Source of the DNA: Bryobacteraceae bacterium
GTDB lineage: Bacteria; Acidobacteriota; Terriglobia; Bryobacterales; Bryobacteraceae
DNA: 64,000 nucleotides
Assembly: GCA_030041495.1 (NCBI GenBank)
Contig: JASHNT010000078.1
Span: 59,975 to 123,974, forward strand
Direction: 5' to 3'
Part shown: piece after piece, positions 52,232 to 60,221 of the stretch
Numbering within the stretch: the stretch's first letter is position 1
Layout of the letters: the number at the start of each line of letters is the position of its first letter
Notes under the pieces: model-generated
The model's database searches: none
Seen by the model: the letters and a program-made list of their open reading frames with translations, nothing else
What the model was told of the DNA's origin: nothing
Translations under genes and position numbers: made by a program

Positions 52232-53161
52232 TCACGCGCGAACCGTGTTTCCCACCTTGCCGACATGCAGGACCAGGTGGCCCTCCGGCGCTGTGGTGAA
52301 TGCAGGCGCGAATTTGGCCGACCATCGAATTTCATCCCAGCGGTAGGAGTAGCGGGTGTGCACCACTTGGCTGAAGGAATCGTCGAAGCCTTTCACCAGG
52401 ATCAGCACCTCGGCCTGCTGCTCCTTCAGGTCGTCCCCAGTCTTACCGTACAGGGGGCTGGATTCGTTGATGCTGTGCACCACCGTCCAGGTCAGAGCCA
52501 GAAAGTTGATTTGCGTGAGTTCCAGCTCCAGATTGCGAAAGTTCCGTTTCAATTCGCCGCCGTCGCTGCGTTCCACCGTAATCAGCATCATGTGCGCTTC
52601 CACCTCCATCAGCACGTTGTTGCGCTGGTTGGCGATGCGAAACTGGAGCGCGGTGCCTTCGCCGTGCGGAGTCACCACCATGGTCTCGCTGAACACCAGC
52701 TTCGAGGACGGGCGGGAAAAGCGCGCGAACAAGAGGCCGGTAGCGAGAGCGAATCCCATCAAGCCCGTGGCCGCCTCCGCTGCGGCCACCAAATTGGCCG
52801 CGATCCCCACCGGGTACACCGACCCATAGCCGACCGTGGTCAGCGTCTGGACGCTAAAGAAAAATGCGCGCCCAAAATCGCCCAGACCGAGGTCGCGTTC
52901 GGTGGCGTGTAAGGCCGCCGGCCCGAGCGCTAGAAACACGCCCGCAAAGAGGCTGTTCACCGCCAGGTAGGCGAGCGTGACCACGCAAAAAAAGCGCGGC
53001 CAGGGCATCGTGGCCAGCCGAATATAGACGCCTCCGGCGAAACTGCGCAAGCCGGTGCGCTGCACGTTGAAGGAGCCGTCCTTGTTGATGACGCGCAGCA
53101 GCGGTCCGGTGTATTGACGCGTCAAGCCGGGATCGAAATTCGTAGATGGAGCCGGTTGCAT
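52232..53161 (-). CDS. Inward-rectifier potassium channel (KirBac type)
   Basis: 309 residues from ATG 53161. Two transmembrane helices (about 57-80 and 120-148) flank a pore helix and the selectivity filter TVGYG (109-113). The C-terminal about 150 residues form the cytosolic Ig-like gating domain (LQFRIANQRNNVLMEVEA, DDSFSQVVHTRYSY). A tetramer in the inner membrane passes K+ inward. The frame extends to 53263 but would start in Arg-rich sequence. The 87 bases to the antitoxin gene hold nothing evident. Confidence 0.93.
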   Translation of the reverse strand: MQPAPSTNFDPGLTRQYTGPLLRVINKDGSFNVQRTGLRSFAGGVYIRLATMPWPRFFCVVTLAYLAVNSLFAGVFLALGPAALHATERDLGLGDFGRAFFFSVQTLTTVGYGSVYPVGIAANLVAAAEAATGLMGFALATGLLFARFSRPSSKLVFSETMVVTPHGEGTALQFRIANQRNNVLMEVEAHMMLITVERSDGGELKRNFRNLELELTQINFLALTWTVVHSINESSPLYGKTGDDLKEQQAEVLILVKGFDDSFSQVVHTRYSYRWDEIRWSAKFAPAFTTAPEGHLVLHVGKVGNTVRA

Positions 53162-53280
53162 GCTTAGTAGGGTACTGGTTTTGGAGCGGGTCCGTCCGGG
53201 GCGGCATGGCCGGGGGGCACTACGTAGTACTCGGTGAAACCCTCGATGGTCAGGAGCAGACATACGGGTTAGGCTGGGGT

Positions 53281-53550
53281 GTGACCAAATGTGCGATGTG
53301 CCACGGCACGATGCGGAAGCAGGAAACGAAGTGCTTCTTGTGCGGCGCGGAACTTCCGCCGGATCCGAACAAAAAAACGCTTCAGGAGCGCTTTGCCACG
53401 GTAGTCAAGGGCGCGATGATTTTTTCAGCCGTTTTAACGGTGGCTTCACTGTTCACAAGTTTCACGCCGTCCTTCGTCAAGTGCAGCATCATCACGGTGG
53501 TACTGGGCCTGGTGATGAAATCCGCCGAGCAGATGAAAGCGAACCAGTAA
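53281..53550 (+). CDS. Small zinc-ribbon membrane protein
   Basis: 89 residues from GTG 53281. Two CxxC pairs (KCAMC and KCFLC, spaced 16 residues) form a zinc ribbon at the cytosolic N-terminus; two hydrophobic helices follow (FATVVKGAMIFSAVLTVASLF and FVKCSIITVVLGLVMKS). Such proteins are widespread and uncharacterised. The upstream frame to 53146 lacks such features. It is divergent from the Kir gene. Confidence 0.75.
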   Translation: MTKCAMCHGTMRKQETKCFLCGAELPPDPNKKTLQERFATVVKGAMIFSAVLTVASLFTSFTPSFVKCSIITVVLGLVMKSAEQMKANQ

Positions 53551-53553
53551 CGG

Positions 53554-54303
53554 TCAGGAAGCCGCCTCTTTCGCCTGCGGTCTGCGCGGCATCACGCGCG
53601 GCGCGGGCGGCGCGAACACGCGGGAAATTTCATCGCGCAAGCTTTCGAAAACCTGGTCCGCCGGGCGGCCGGCATCGACCACCGTGAATCCGTACGGACC
53701 GGAGAGCCGGTCGAATACCTGGATCAGGCGAGCCTGATAACGGACGAAGCTATCGTACATGTCGCGGCCGAAGCCCAGGTCGAGCCCGCTTTCCCAATAA
53801 TCGAACGCGCCGCGCCCCACCACCACGCGAGTGATCAAATCCTTGACGTCGGCGCGGAGGTACAGCACACGGTGCGGCACCAGCGCGATTCCAGTAGTGC
53901 GCTCGATCCATCCACGATCTTCGCCGCGCGCGATGGCCCGCGCCATGATCGAAAAAATATAGCGGTCCATTAGCACCACAAAGCCCGCGCGCAGAGCGGG
54001 GATGATCTCGTTCTCCAGGCGGTCGGCGAAATCCGTCAGGTAGTACAGCGTCATCGTAATCGGGCCCAGCGTGTTGCCTTCCTTCGCCTGCCGGATGCCC
54101 TTGCCCGCCAGCGCCGACCGCGCCATTCCGGTATCGAGCACCGCGTGCCCCAGTTCTTCGAGCCACGGACGCAAGCGGTCGACTTGGGTGCTGCGTCCAA
54201 CGGCGTCCGGGCCCTCGATGACAATCAGTTTCCCTTGCAACTCCGACACGTCGACCCCGGGCAGGGGCGTGCGATAGAAGCGGAGCGGTTCACGCGTTGG
54301 CAC
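53554..54303 (-). CDS. Thymidylate-kinase-like P-loop protein with atypical Walker A (K to R)
   Basis: 249 residues from GTG 54303. P-loop GPDAVGRST (31-39): the invariant Walker A Lys is Arg 37. The DRY motif (MDRYIFSIMARAIARGE), TDFADRLENEIIPALRAG and lid-like segments otherwise follow the thymidylate kinase (Tmk) fold. The usual catalytic Lys position would be lost, so either altered activity or a regulatory paralogue is likely. It overlaps the preceding Tmk-like gene by 14 bases, so the pair is co-expressed. Confidence 0.8.
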   Translation of the reverse strand: MPTREPLRFYRTPLPGVDVSELQGKLIVIEGPDAVGRSTQVDRLRPWLEELGHAVLDTGMARSALAGKGIRQAKEGNTLGPITMTLYYLTDFADRLENEIIPALRAGFVVLMDRYIFSIMARAIARGEDRGWIERTTGIALVPHRVLYLRADVKDLITRVVVGRGAFDYWESGLDLGFGRDMYDSFVRYQARLIQVFDRLSGPYGFTVVDAGRPADQVFESLRDEISRVFAPPAPRVMPRRPQAKEAAS

Positions 54304-55003
54304 GGGCAACCTGAGCCTCCGTTCCCAGCACCTCCGGCGGGCGAGCGCGGCCGAATTCGCGTAATACGATCCGCCGCATCTCCCGCTGTTGCGCTTCAAT
54401 CGACTTGGTGGCGTCGATGACGTGAAATCCCATCTCTTCAATCATGGCCTCGTACTCCACCAGGATGCGCCCCTGGAAGATGCGGAAGCTTTCTTCGATA
54501 TTCCGGCTCAGGCCCAGATCCATGCCGGCTTCGTAGTACTTGAGCGCGTTGCGCCCGCCCAGGATGCGCCCCAGCGCGACCTCCAACGGCACCTTGAAAT
54601 AGAACGCCAGATTCGGCCGCAGCGCGAAACGGTACAGATTGCGGACCCACGCCCGGTCCACGCCGCGCACCGCGTCACGCGCAAAAGCGGTATAAGCGTA
54701 ACGGTCCGCGCACACCACCGCTCCGGCTTTAAGCAGCGGCAGGATGTAGCGCTCCAACCGGTCCGCGAAATCGGTGGCGTGGATCAAGCTGAAGGTAGTC
54801 GGCGTGAACATCTCCTTCTTTTTGCCCCGGCGCGTGGTGTCGCGCACCAGCGGCGAGGAGTTCCACTCACTGAACGCAACGGCGTAACCGCGCAGCCGGA
54901 GCCATTGCGAAAGCAAAGAAATCTGCGTAGATTTCCCCGATCCGTCAATGCCTTCCACCACGATCAGCCGTCCGTTGAATCGCTGAGGAAGAAACAGGGG
55001 CAT
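54290..55003 (-). CDS. Thymidylate-kinase-like protein with intact P-loop
   Basis: 237 residues from ATG 55003. GIDGSGKST (18-26) is intact; ATDFADRLERYILPLLKAG and ADRYAYTAFARDAV match the Tmk DRY/DRH substrate motif. It is somewhat longer than normal Tmk (about 205-215). Whether it is the cell's true thymidylate kinase or a paralogue is not clear; Tmk usually sits near holB. The start region is divergent from ppx with 57 bases between. Confidence 0.85.
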   Translation of the reverse strand: MPLFLPQRFNGRLIVVEGIDGSGKSTQISLLSQWLRLRGYAVAFSEWNSSPLVRDTTRRGKKKEMFTPTTFSLIHATDFADRLERYILPLLKAGAVVCADRYAYTAFARDAVRGVDRAWVRNLYRFALRPNLAFYFKVPLEVALGRILGGRNALKYYEAGMDLGLSRNIEESFRIFQGRILVEYEAMIEEMGFHVIDATKSIEAQQREMRRIVLREFGRARPPEVLGTEAQVARANA

Positions 55004-55060
55004 GAACTTCTTTATGATAGCGAGTAGCCGGGGCACGCGCTCCTGCCTCCCCGGCCCGAG

Positions 55061-56590
55061 ATGCCCCGCTACGCCGCCATCGACATTGGAAGCAACTCCA
55101 TCCGCATGCTCGCCGCGGAAGCCGGCGCCGATGGCGACTTCCGGGAGCTGGCTGCCTCCCGCCACGTGGTGCGGCTGGGCGAAAACGTTTTCCGCGAAGG
55201 CCGCCTGAGCCAGCTCGCCATGGACATGGCTTGCCAAACTCTGACGGCGATGGCAGAAGAATACCGCCGGCTGGAGGTTTTGGCGGTGCGGGCAGTGGGC
55301 ACCTCCGCGTTGCGCGACGCCACCAATCGCGCCGAGTTTCTGGCGCGCGCGTCGCAGATTCTGGGCTCGCCGGTGGAAGTGATTTCGGGACTCGAAGAAG
55401 CTCGCTTGATCCATCTCGGAGTACAGGCGCGCTGGCCGCAGCCCAACCGCCGCATTTTGATCACGGACATCGGCGGAGGCAGCGCGGAGCTGATCCTGAG
55501 TGACGCAGGGCGTATGATCGACGCTTTTTCCCGTCCCTTGGGGGCGGTTCGCTTGACCGAGCTGTTCCTCAAGAGCGACCCTCCCGATCCGCGCGAGCTG
55601 GCGCGCATGGAGAAGCACATCCAGGAGCGGATCGCGGCCGCGGTCGAGCGCATCGGCGCGGCGCCCATCGAACGCATGGTGGCGACCTCGGCCACGGCCG
55701 CCGCGGCAGTCTGCGCGGCCAACGGCGTGCGCCGCGCCAAACGCGCCATGGCAGACCGTTTCCTGGCCTCCGCCGCGCAGATACGCCGTTTATACCAGGA
55801 AGCCTCCGAGCGCGATCTCGAAACGCGCCGCCGCATGACCGGCATCGGACCCAAGCGCGCGGAAATCATTGTGGCCGGAGCCGCGGTGTTGAACGAGGTG
55901 ATGCGCAGCCTGGCCATTCCGCGCCTGTACTATTCGACCGCGGGGGTGCGCGACGGAATCATCGCGGACCTGGTGCACCGCCGCGTGGGCCGCGAGCCGG
56001 ATCACCTGGATAGCGACGAGCGCCGTGTGGTGCGCTCGCTCGGCCGGCGCTATGGAACCTCCGGCAATCATGCGCGCAAGGTGGCGCAACTGGCCGCCAT
56101 GCTGTTCGAAGGGCTGCACCCGCTACATCGCCTTCCGCCAGCCTACGGGCGAATTCTGGAAGGAGCCGCGTATCTGTACAACATCGGCCATTACGTCAAC
56201 GATTCCCGCCATCACAAGCATTCGCTGTATCTGGTGATTAACGCCGATATTCCCGGCTTTACGGACCGGGAGCGGATGGGGATCGCCAATCTGTGCCGCT
56301 ATCACCGCAAATCCATGCCTCAGCCGACGCACCCCGATTTCCAGGCTCTCGACCCGGAGATGCGCAACGCGGTCGTTCTGCTGGCTCCGCTGCTGCGTGT
56401 GGCCGTGGCGCTCGACCAGAGCCAGGAACAGAAGATCGACGCCGTGGAAGTATCGATTTCCGACCGCAGCGTCGAAGTGCGTCTGAGTTCGGATCGCGAC
56501 ACCGACATCGAGCAATGGCACGCCCTGCGCACCGCCGACGTCTTTCGTGAGGTCTACGGAAAGCAGATGACCATCCGGGGTAAGCGATGA
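55061..56590 (+). CDS. ppx: Exopolyphosphatase / pppGpp phosphohydrolase (Ppx/GppA)
   Basis: 509 residues. ASKHA ATPase-fold domain (about 1-300): AAIDIGSNSIRML, GTSALRDATN, ISGLEEARLIHLG, ITDIGGGSAELIL. The C-terminal HD-like domain has AAYLYNIGHYVND where family members have LHDIG: the His-Asp metal pair is Tyr-Asn. Activity resides mainly in the N-terminal part, so it may still work. It hydrolyses polyphosphate from ends. It heads the CHAD-sixA-HEAT operon. Confidence 0.92.
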   Translation: MPRYAAIDIGSNSIRMLAAEAGADGDFRELAASRHVVRLGENVFREGRLSQLAMDMACQTLTAMAEEYRRLEVLAVRAVGTSALRDATNRAEFLARASQILGSPVEVISGLEEARLIHLGVQARWPQPNRRILITDIGGGSAELILSDAGRMIDAFSRPLGAVRLTELFLKSDPPDPRELARMEKHIQERIAAAVERIGAAPIERMVATSATAAAAVCAANGVRRAKRAMADRFLASAAQIRRLYQEASERDLETRRRMTGIGPKRAEIIVAGAAVLNEVMRSLAIPRLYYSTAGVRDGIIADLVHRRVGREPDHLDSDERRVVRSLGRRYGTSGNHARKVAQLAAMLFEGLHPLHRLPPAYGRILEGAAYLYNIGHYVNDSRHHKHSLYLVINADIPGFTDRERMGIANLCRYHRKSMPQPTHPDFQALDPEMRNAVVLLAPLLRVAVALDQSQEQKIDAVEVSISDRSVEVRLSSDRDTDIEQWHALRTADVFREVYGKQMTIRGKR

Positions 56591-57390
56591 ACCAGCCGGG
56601 CGCAGAAACTAAAGCCGTTGAAGCCAAAGTGGCCGAAACGAAAGCCAGGGAACGCCTGGAGGCGCTGGCCGCCAGTCTCCGCCGCGCCGCAAAGCGTTCG
56701 GTCGAGGCCGAAACAATTCATCGCCTGCGCGTCTCGATTCGCCGGTTCAGCCAGGTTCTGCGGGTATTCAGTGCCGGTTTCGAGCACACCCGCAGAATGC
56801 GCCGCCGCCTGCGTGGGCTGATGGACCTTTGTGGAGCCGTGCGCAATTGCGACATTGCCATGGAGGTGTTGAAGGCTGCGGAAGCTCCCATGGACCGCGC
56901 GCTCCTGGCCCGCCTGAAGCGCCGCCGCGCGCGCGCCAGCCGGGATCTAGCCAAGCTTCTGAGGGACGGAACGCTGCGCGCCCACATGCGCCGCTGGAGG
57001 GGTTGGCTGAAGACCTACCAGGGTGAGACTCCGCGCGCGCCCCTGGCGCTATCGCCGGAGTTTTTGCGCGCCGGCTCGGCTGCCGCCCAAGCCCACGCGG
57101 ACTACTCACAGATGCACGAATTCCGGTTGATGGTGAAGAAGCTTCGCTATACTCTGGAGATCCTCGGATGCCCCGACCGGGAGCTGCTGCTGCTGCGCGG
57201 CCTGCAGGATCGTCTGGGAGCCATCAACGATTGCGTGACCACGGCCGATCTGATCTCCGACATGAAGCTCGCGGCGTCCCAGCAGCGCCGGATGAAAGCC
57301 GCGCTCAACCGGCTGCTGGAGCGCCGCGCGGCCGACTTCCGTCTGCACTGGCGGGCGAACGCCGGCAGGAAGAGGAGAACCGCGGCATGA
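56587..57390 (+). CDS. CHAD-domain protein (polyphosphate-binding)
   Basis: 267 residues, all helical, very rich in Arg/Lys/His (AKRSVEAETIHRLRVSIRRFSQVLRVF, the basic signature at about 38-64, and DYSQMHEFRLMVKKLRYTLE with its conserved His). CHAD domains bind polyphosphate via two basic four-helix bundles. ATG overlaps the ppx stop (ATGA). Together with Ppx it forms a polyphosphate-handling pair. Confidence 0.92.
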   Translation: MNQPGAETKAVEAKVAETKARERLEALAASLRRAAKRSVEAETIHRLRVSIRRFSQVLRVFSAGFEHTRRMRRRLRGLMDLCGAVRNCDIAMEVLKAAEAPMDRALLARLKRRRARASRDLAKLLRDGTLRAHMRRWRGWLKTYQGETPRAPLALSPEFLRAGSAAAQAHADYSQMHEFRLMVKKLRYTLEILGCPDRELLLLRGLQDRLGAINDCVTTADLISDMKLAASQQRRMKAALNRLLERRAADFRLHWRANAGRKRRTAA

Positions 57391-57869
57391 AGATTTGCAT
57401 CTTGCGCCATGCCGAAGCCGAGCCTCGCGGGCTCGGCGTCGCCGAAGCCGCGCGCAAACTCACGGCCGAGGGCAAGCGTGAGTTGCGAGCGGTGCTCAAG
57501 CAGGCTCGTGAGGCTGGCGTCGATCCGGAAGTGATCCTTACAAGCCCCTGGACTCGAGCCCTGGAGACCGCTGTAGCGGCGCGCGACGCGCTCGCCTGTA
57601 AGCAATTGATCGAGACCAAATCGCTGCTGCCCGACGTTCTTCCCTCGCATATCTGGGGCGAGATTCGTTCGCTGCGTCCGCTTAAGGAAATCATGGTAGT
57701 GGGCCATGAGCCGCACTTGAGCCGCTTCGCGGCATTCTTGCTGGAGGCTCCCGTCGCTATTGACCTCAAGAAATCCGGCCTGATCCGAATCGAGGTGCAG
57801 GACAAAGAAGGTCCGCCGCGCGGCATCCTCAAATGGATGCTGACGCCCAAGCTGGCGGGAGGCAAGTAG
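57387..57869 (+). CDS. sixA: Phosphohistidine phosphatase SixA-like
   Basis: 160 residues from ATG 57387 (ATGA overlap with CHAD). Histidine-phosphatase superfamily: first motif LRHAEAE with the phospho-acceptor His 8, TSPWTRALETAVAARD, and second catalytic His in VVGHEPHLSRFA. SixA removes phosphate from phosphohistidine in PTS or phosphorelay proteins; near Ppx and CHAD it may act on phosphohistidine linked to polyphosphate metabolism. That link is inference from neighbours. Confidence 0.9.
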   Translation: MKICILRHAEAEPRGLGVAEAARKLTAEGKRELRAVLKQAREAGVDPEVILTSPWTRALETAVAARDALACKQLIETKSLLPDVLPSHIWGEIRSLRPLKEIMVVGHEPHLSRFAAFLLEAPVAIDLKKSGLIRIEVQDKEGPPRGILKWMLTPKLAGGK

Positions 57870-57871
57870 TT

Positions 57872-58510
57872 GTGCACGGCGGAAAAGAGGCGTTTGAGCG
57901 CAAGCTGGAGGCGCTGGCTGTGCTGCGCGAAGCCGGTCCGGAGCAGGCTGTTGCGCCGCTGCGCAAGGCTCTAAAGGATCGAAGCAACTACGTGGTCAAA
58001 AAAGCCGCGGAACTGGTTGGTGAAGTGCGGCTGACGGCGCTCATTCCGGATCTTCTAACCGCTTTCGACCGGTTAATGACCGATCCCATCAAACCCGACC
58101 CGAAATGCTGGGCCAAAAACGCAATCATCAAGGCTCTGAAGGATCTGAATCACAAGGATCCGGCCGTCTTCCTACGAGGAATTGGGCACGTGCAGATGGA
58201 AGCAGTTTGGGGCGGACAGGTCGACACGGCCGCCACTCTGCGCGGCGCGTGCGCCTTGGCCCTTCCCGCCTGCACGCTGGACCGGCAGGCGATTCTCACG
58301 CACTTGGTCGACGTGATGACCGATGAGCCGGTGGTCCGCCGCGACGCGATTCGCGCTCTCGGCCAGGTCCCGGGAGAGGACACCATTCTCCTGCTCCGGA
58401 TGAAGGCGCTTTTGCCCGGGTCGGCATGGGAAGTAATTGGCCAATGCTTCGACGTCCTCTTAGAGATGTCCCCGGCCGGCTCCATTCCCTTCGTGGGGCA
58501 ATTCCTTTGA
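57872..58510 (+). CDS. HEAT-repeat protein, shortened by an in-frame TGA
   Basis: 212 residues from GTG 57872, 2 bases after sixA. HEAT-like helices: AVLREAGPEQAVAPLRKAL, NYVVKKAAELVGEVRL, AIIKALKDLN, VVRRDAIRALGQVPGEDTIL. A TGA at 58508-58510 ends the frame in the middle of a repeat (FVGQFL*), yet the same frame carries on with DLNPELQSEAAGALAAS and further HEAT-like sequence for 87 codons. So the protein made normally lacks its last helices. Cytosolic; a scaffold with HEAT-type partner binding is likely. Role unknown. Confidence 0.8.
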   Translation: MHGGKEAFERKLEALAVLREAGPEQAVAPLRKALKDRSNYVVKKAAELVGEVRLTALIPDLLTAFDRLMTDPIKPDPKCWAKNAIIKALKDLNHKDPAVFLRGIGHVQMEAVWGGQVDTAATLRGACALALPACTLDRQAILTHLVDVMTDEPVVRRDAIRALGQVPGEDTILLLRMKALLPGSAWEVIGQCFDVLLEMSPAGSIPFVGQFL

Positions 58511-58774
58511 GACCTGAATCCGGAGTTACAGTCCGAAGCCGCCGGCGCTCTTGCCGCCTCCCGCGATCCTGCAGCCGCCGAATTACTGATTCCCGTCATC
58601 GAACGCGGCCGCTCCGAGCTCGCCGCAGTAGCCCTCGCCTGTCTCGCCCACAGCCGATTCAGGGACGACCTCCGCGAGCGCATCGAGGTTATCGTGAGCC
58701 GCCGTGACATCGCAGCCCTGGCAGAGGCGTATCGGAAGGAGTTCGCCCCCGCTGTTATCCTGAAAGATTCATGA
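58511..58774 (+). pseudogene. In-frame continuation of the HEAT gene after the TGA
   Basis: Same frame as the gene above, 87 codons without a stop (DLNPELQSEAAGALAAS, ELLIPVIERGRSELAAVALA, then [16 protein letters not shown]) ending at TGA 58772-58774. That TGA overlaps the gltX ATG (58771-58773) as ATGA, the same coupling seen between other genes here. So the original gene very probably ran 57872-58774 and was cut by one base change (for example CGA to TGA). Confidence 0.8.
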
Positions 58775-60213
58775 CCCGAGTTCGCTTTGCTCCTTCACCC
58801 ACCGGATACTTGCACATCGGCGGGGCGCGGACGTTCATATTTAACTGGCTGTTCGCCCGCCGCTCCGGGGGGACCATGATTTTGCGCATCGACGATACAG
58901 ACGTCGAGCGCAATACTCAAGCCTCGCTCGATTCCATCTTCGACGGCTTGCGCTGGCTCGACTTGCCGTGGGACGAAGAATATCGCCAATCCGATCGCGT
59001 CGGGCTTCACCATCGAATGGCCGAGGAAATTTTGGCGAAGGGGCTCGCCTATCGCGACTTCACCCCGGCTTCACCAGCGCAAGAGGAGCCATCCAACGCT
59101 ACCGCCGGCCCGTGGCTCTTCAACGCCGGTATGCGCGATGTGTCGAAAGAAGAAAGTGACCGCCGCGCCGCCGCCGGCGAGGCTTTCGTCCTGCGCTACA
59201 AAGTTCCGCGCGGCGTGGGCCGCGACCTGGTGGTTGACGACCTGGTCTACGGTCCGGTTACCAAGGCGGCCGACGACATCGAGGATTTCGCGTTGCTTCG
59301 CTCCACCGGCGTTCCCACTTATCACATGGCTTCTTGCGCCGATGACGCCGATCTCAAGATCACGCACATCCTGCGCGGGCAGGAGCATCTGGCGAATACC
59401 TTCAAGCACATCCTGATTTTCGAGGCGCTGGGATTTTCGCTGCCGAAATTCGCGCATCTTCCGCTGCTGATCGCGCCGGACGGGTCCAAGCTCTCCAAGC
59501 GCAAACACGGCCCCGTGGTCAGCGTGACCACCTACGCGCAAGCCGGCTTTCTCCCGCACGCCTTCGTCAATTTCGTCAGCCTGCGCGGCTGGTCGCCCAA
59601 GGACGACCGCGAAGTGATGTCGCGCCAGGAGATGATCGAGACATTCTCGCTCGAGGGAATTCATCACAGTAACGCCATGGTGAACTTCACCGAAGACGAC
59701 CCGTTCGATCCCAAAGCCGTCTGGCTGAACGCGGAGCACATCAAGCAGACACCGATTGAGGAACTCGCCGAGCGCCTGCTGCCATTCGCTAGCGCTGCGG
59801 GCCTTCCCGCCGATTTGTGCAGGATGCGCCGCGTCGCCCCGTTGATTCGGGAGCGCATCAAACTGCTGCGCGACGTCGCTCGCGTAGCCGATTTTTTCTT
59901 CCTGGAGGAGCTTGCGCCCTACGATCCGGCGGAGTTGATTCCGCAGAAGGGCGACGCAGCGATGGCGAAGCTGGTCTTGGAACGCGCGCAAGAGATTCTG
60001 AGCGTGGCCGAGTTCACCCATGCGGGCTTGGATTCCGCGTTGCGCGCCGGCGCGGCTGAGGTGAAGATCAAGGCCGGCCAAATGTTCCAACCGATCCGCG
60101 TGGCGGCGTGCGGCCGCAAGGAGGCTCCGCCTTTGTTTGAAACCTTGGAGGTACTGGGGCGCGAAACATGCCTCAAGCGCATCGGCCGCGCCCTCCAAAT
60201 GCTGTCTGCGTGA
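58771..60213 (+). CDS. gltX: Glutamyl-tRNA synthetase
   Basis: 480 residues. HIGH signature in [17 protein letters not shown] signature in [20 protein letters not shown] at the start. Class I aminoacyl-tRNA synthetase that charges tRNA-Glu. ATG overlaps the ancestral HEAT stop. Followed 8 bases later by glnS, so both Glu and Gln tRNA synthetases are expressed together. Confidence 0.98.
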   Translation: MTRVRFAPSPTGYLHIGGARTFIFNWLFARRSGGTMILRIDDTDVERNTQASLDSIFDGLRWLDLPWDEEYRQSDRVGLHHRMAEEILAKGLAYRDFTPASPAQEEPSNATAGPWLFNAGMRDVSKEESDRRAAAGEAFVLRYKVPRGVGRDLVVDDLVYGPVTKAADDIEDFALLRSTGVPTYHMASCADDADLKITHILRGQEHLANTFKHILIFEALGFSLPKFAHLPLLIAPDGSKLSKRKHGPVVSVTTYAQAGFLPHAFVNFVSLRGWSPKDDREVMSRQEMIETFSLEGIHHSNAMVNFTEDDPFDPKAVWLNAEHIKQTPIEELAERLLPFASAAGLPADLCRMRRVAPLIRERIKLLRDVARVADFFFLEELAPYDPAELIPQKGDAAMAKLVLERAQEILSVAEFTHAGLDSALRAGAAEVKIKAGQMFQPIRVAACGRKEAPPLFETLEVLGRETCLKRIGRALQMLSA

Positions 60214-60221
60214 TTCGAAAA

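Noticed and set aside
58480..58540. Selenocysteine insertion at the HEAT-gene TGA
   Set aside because: A HEAT helix is an unlikely place for Sec and no bacterial SECIS-type hairpin was recognised right after the TGA. A nonsense change is simpler.
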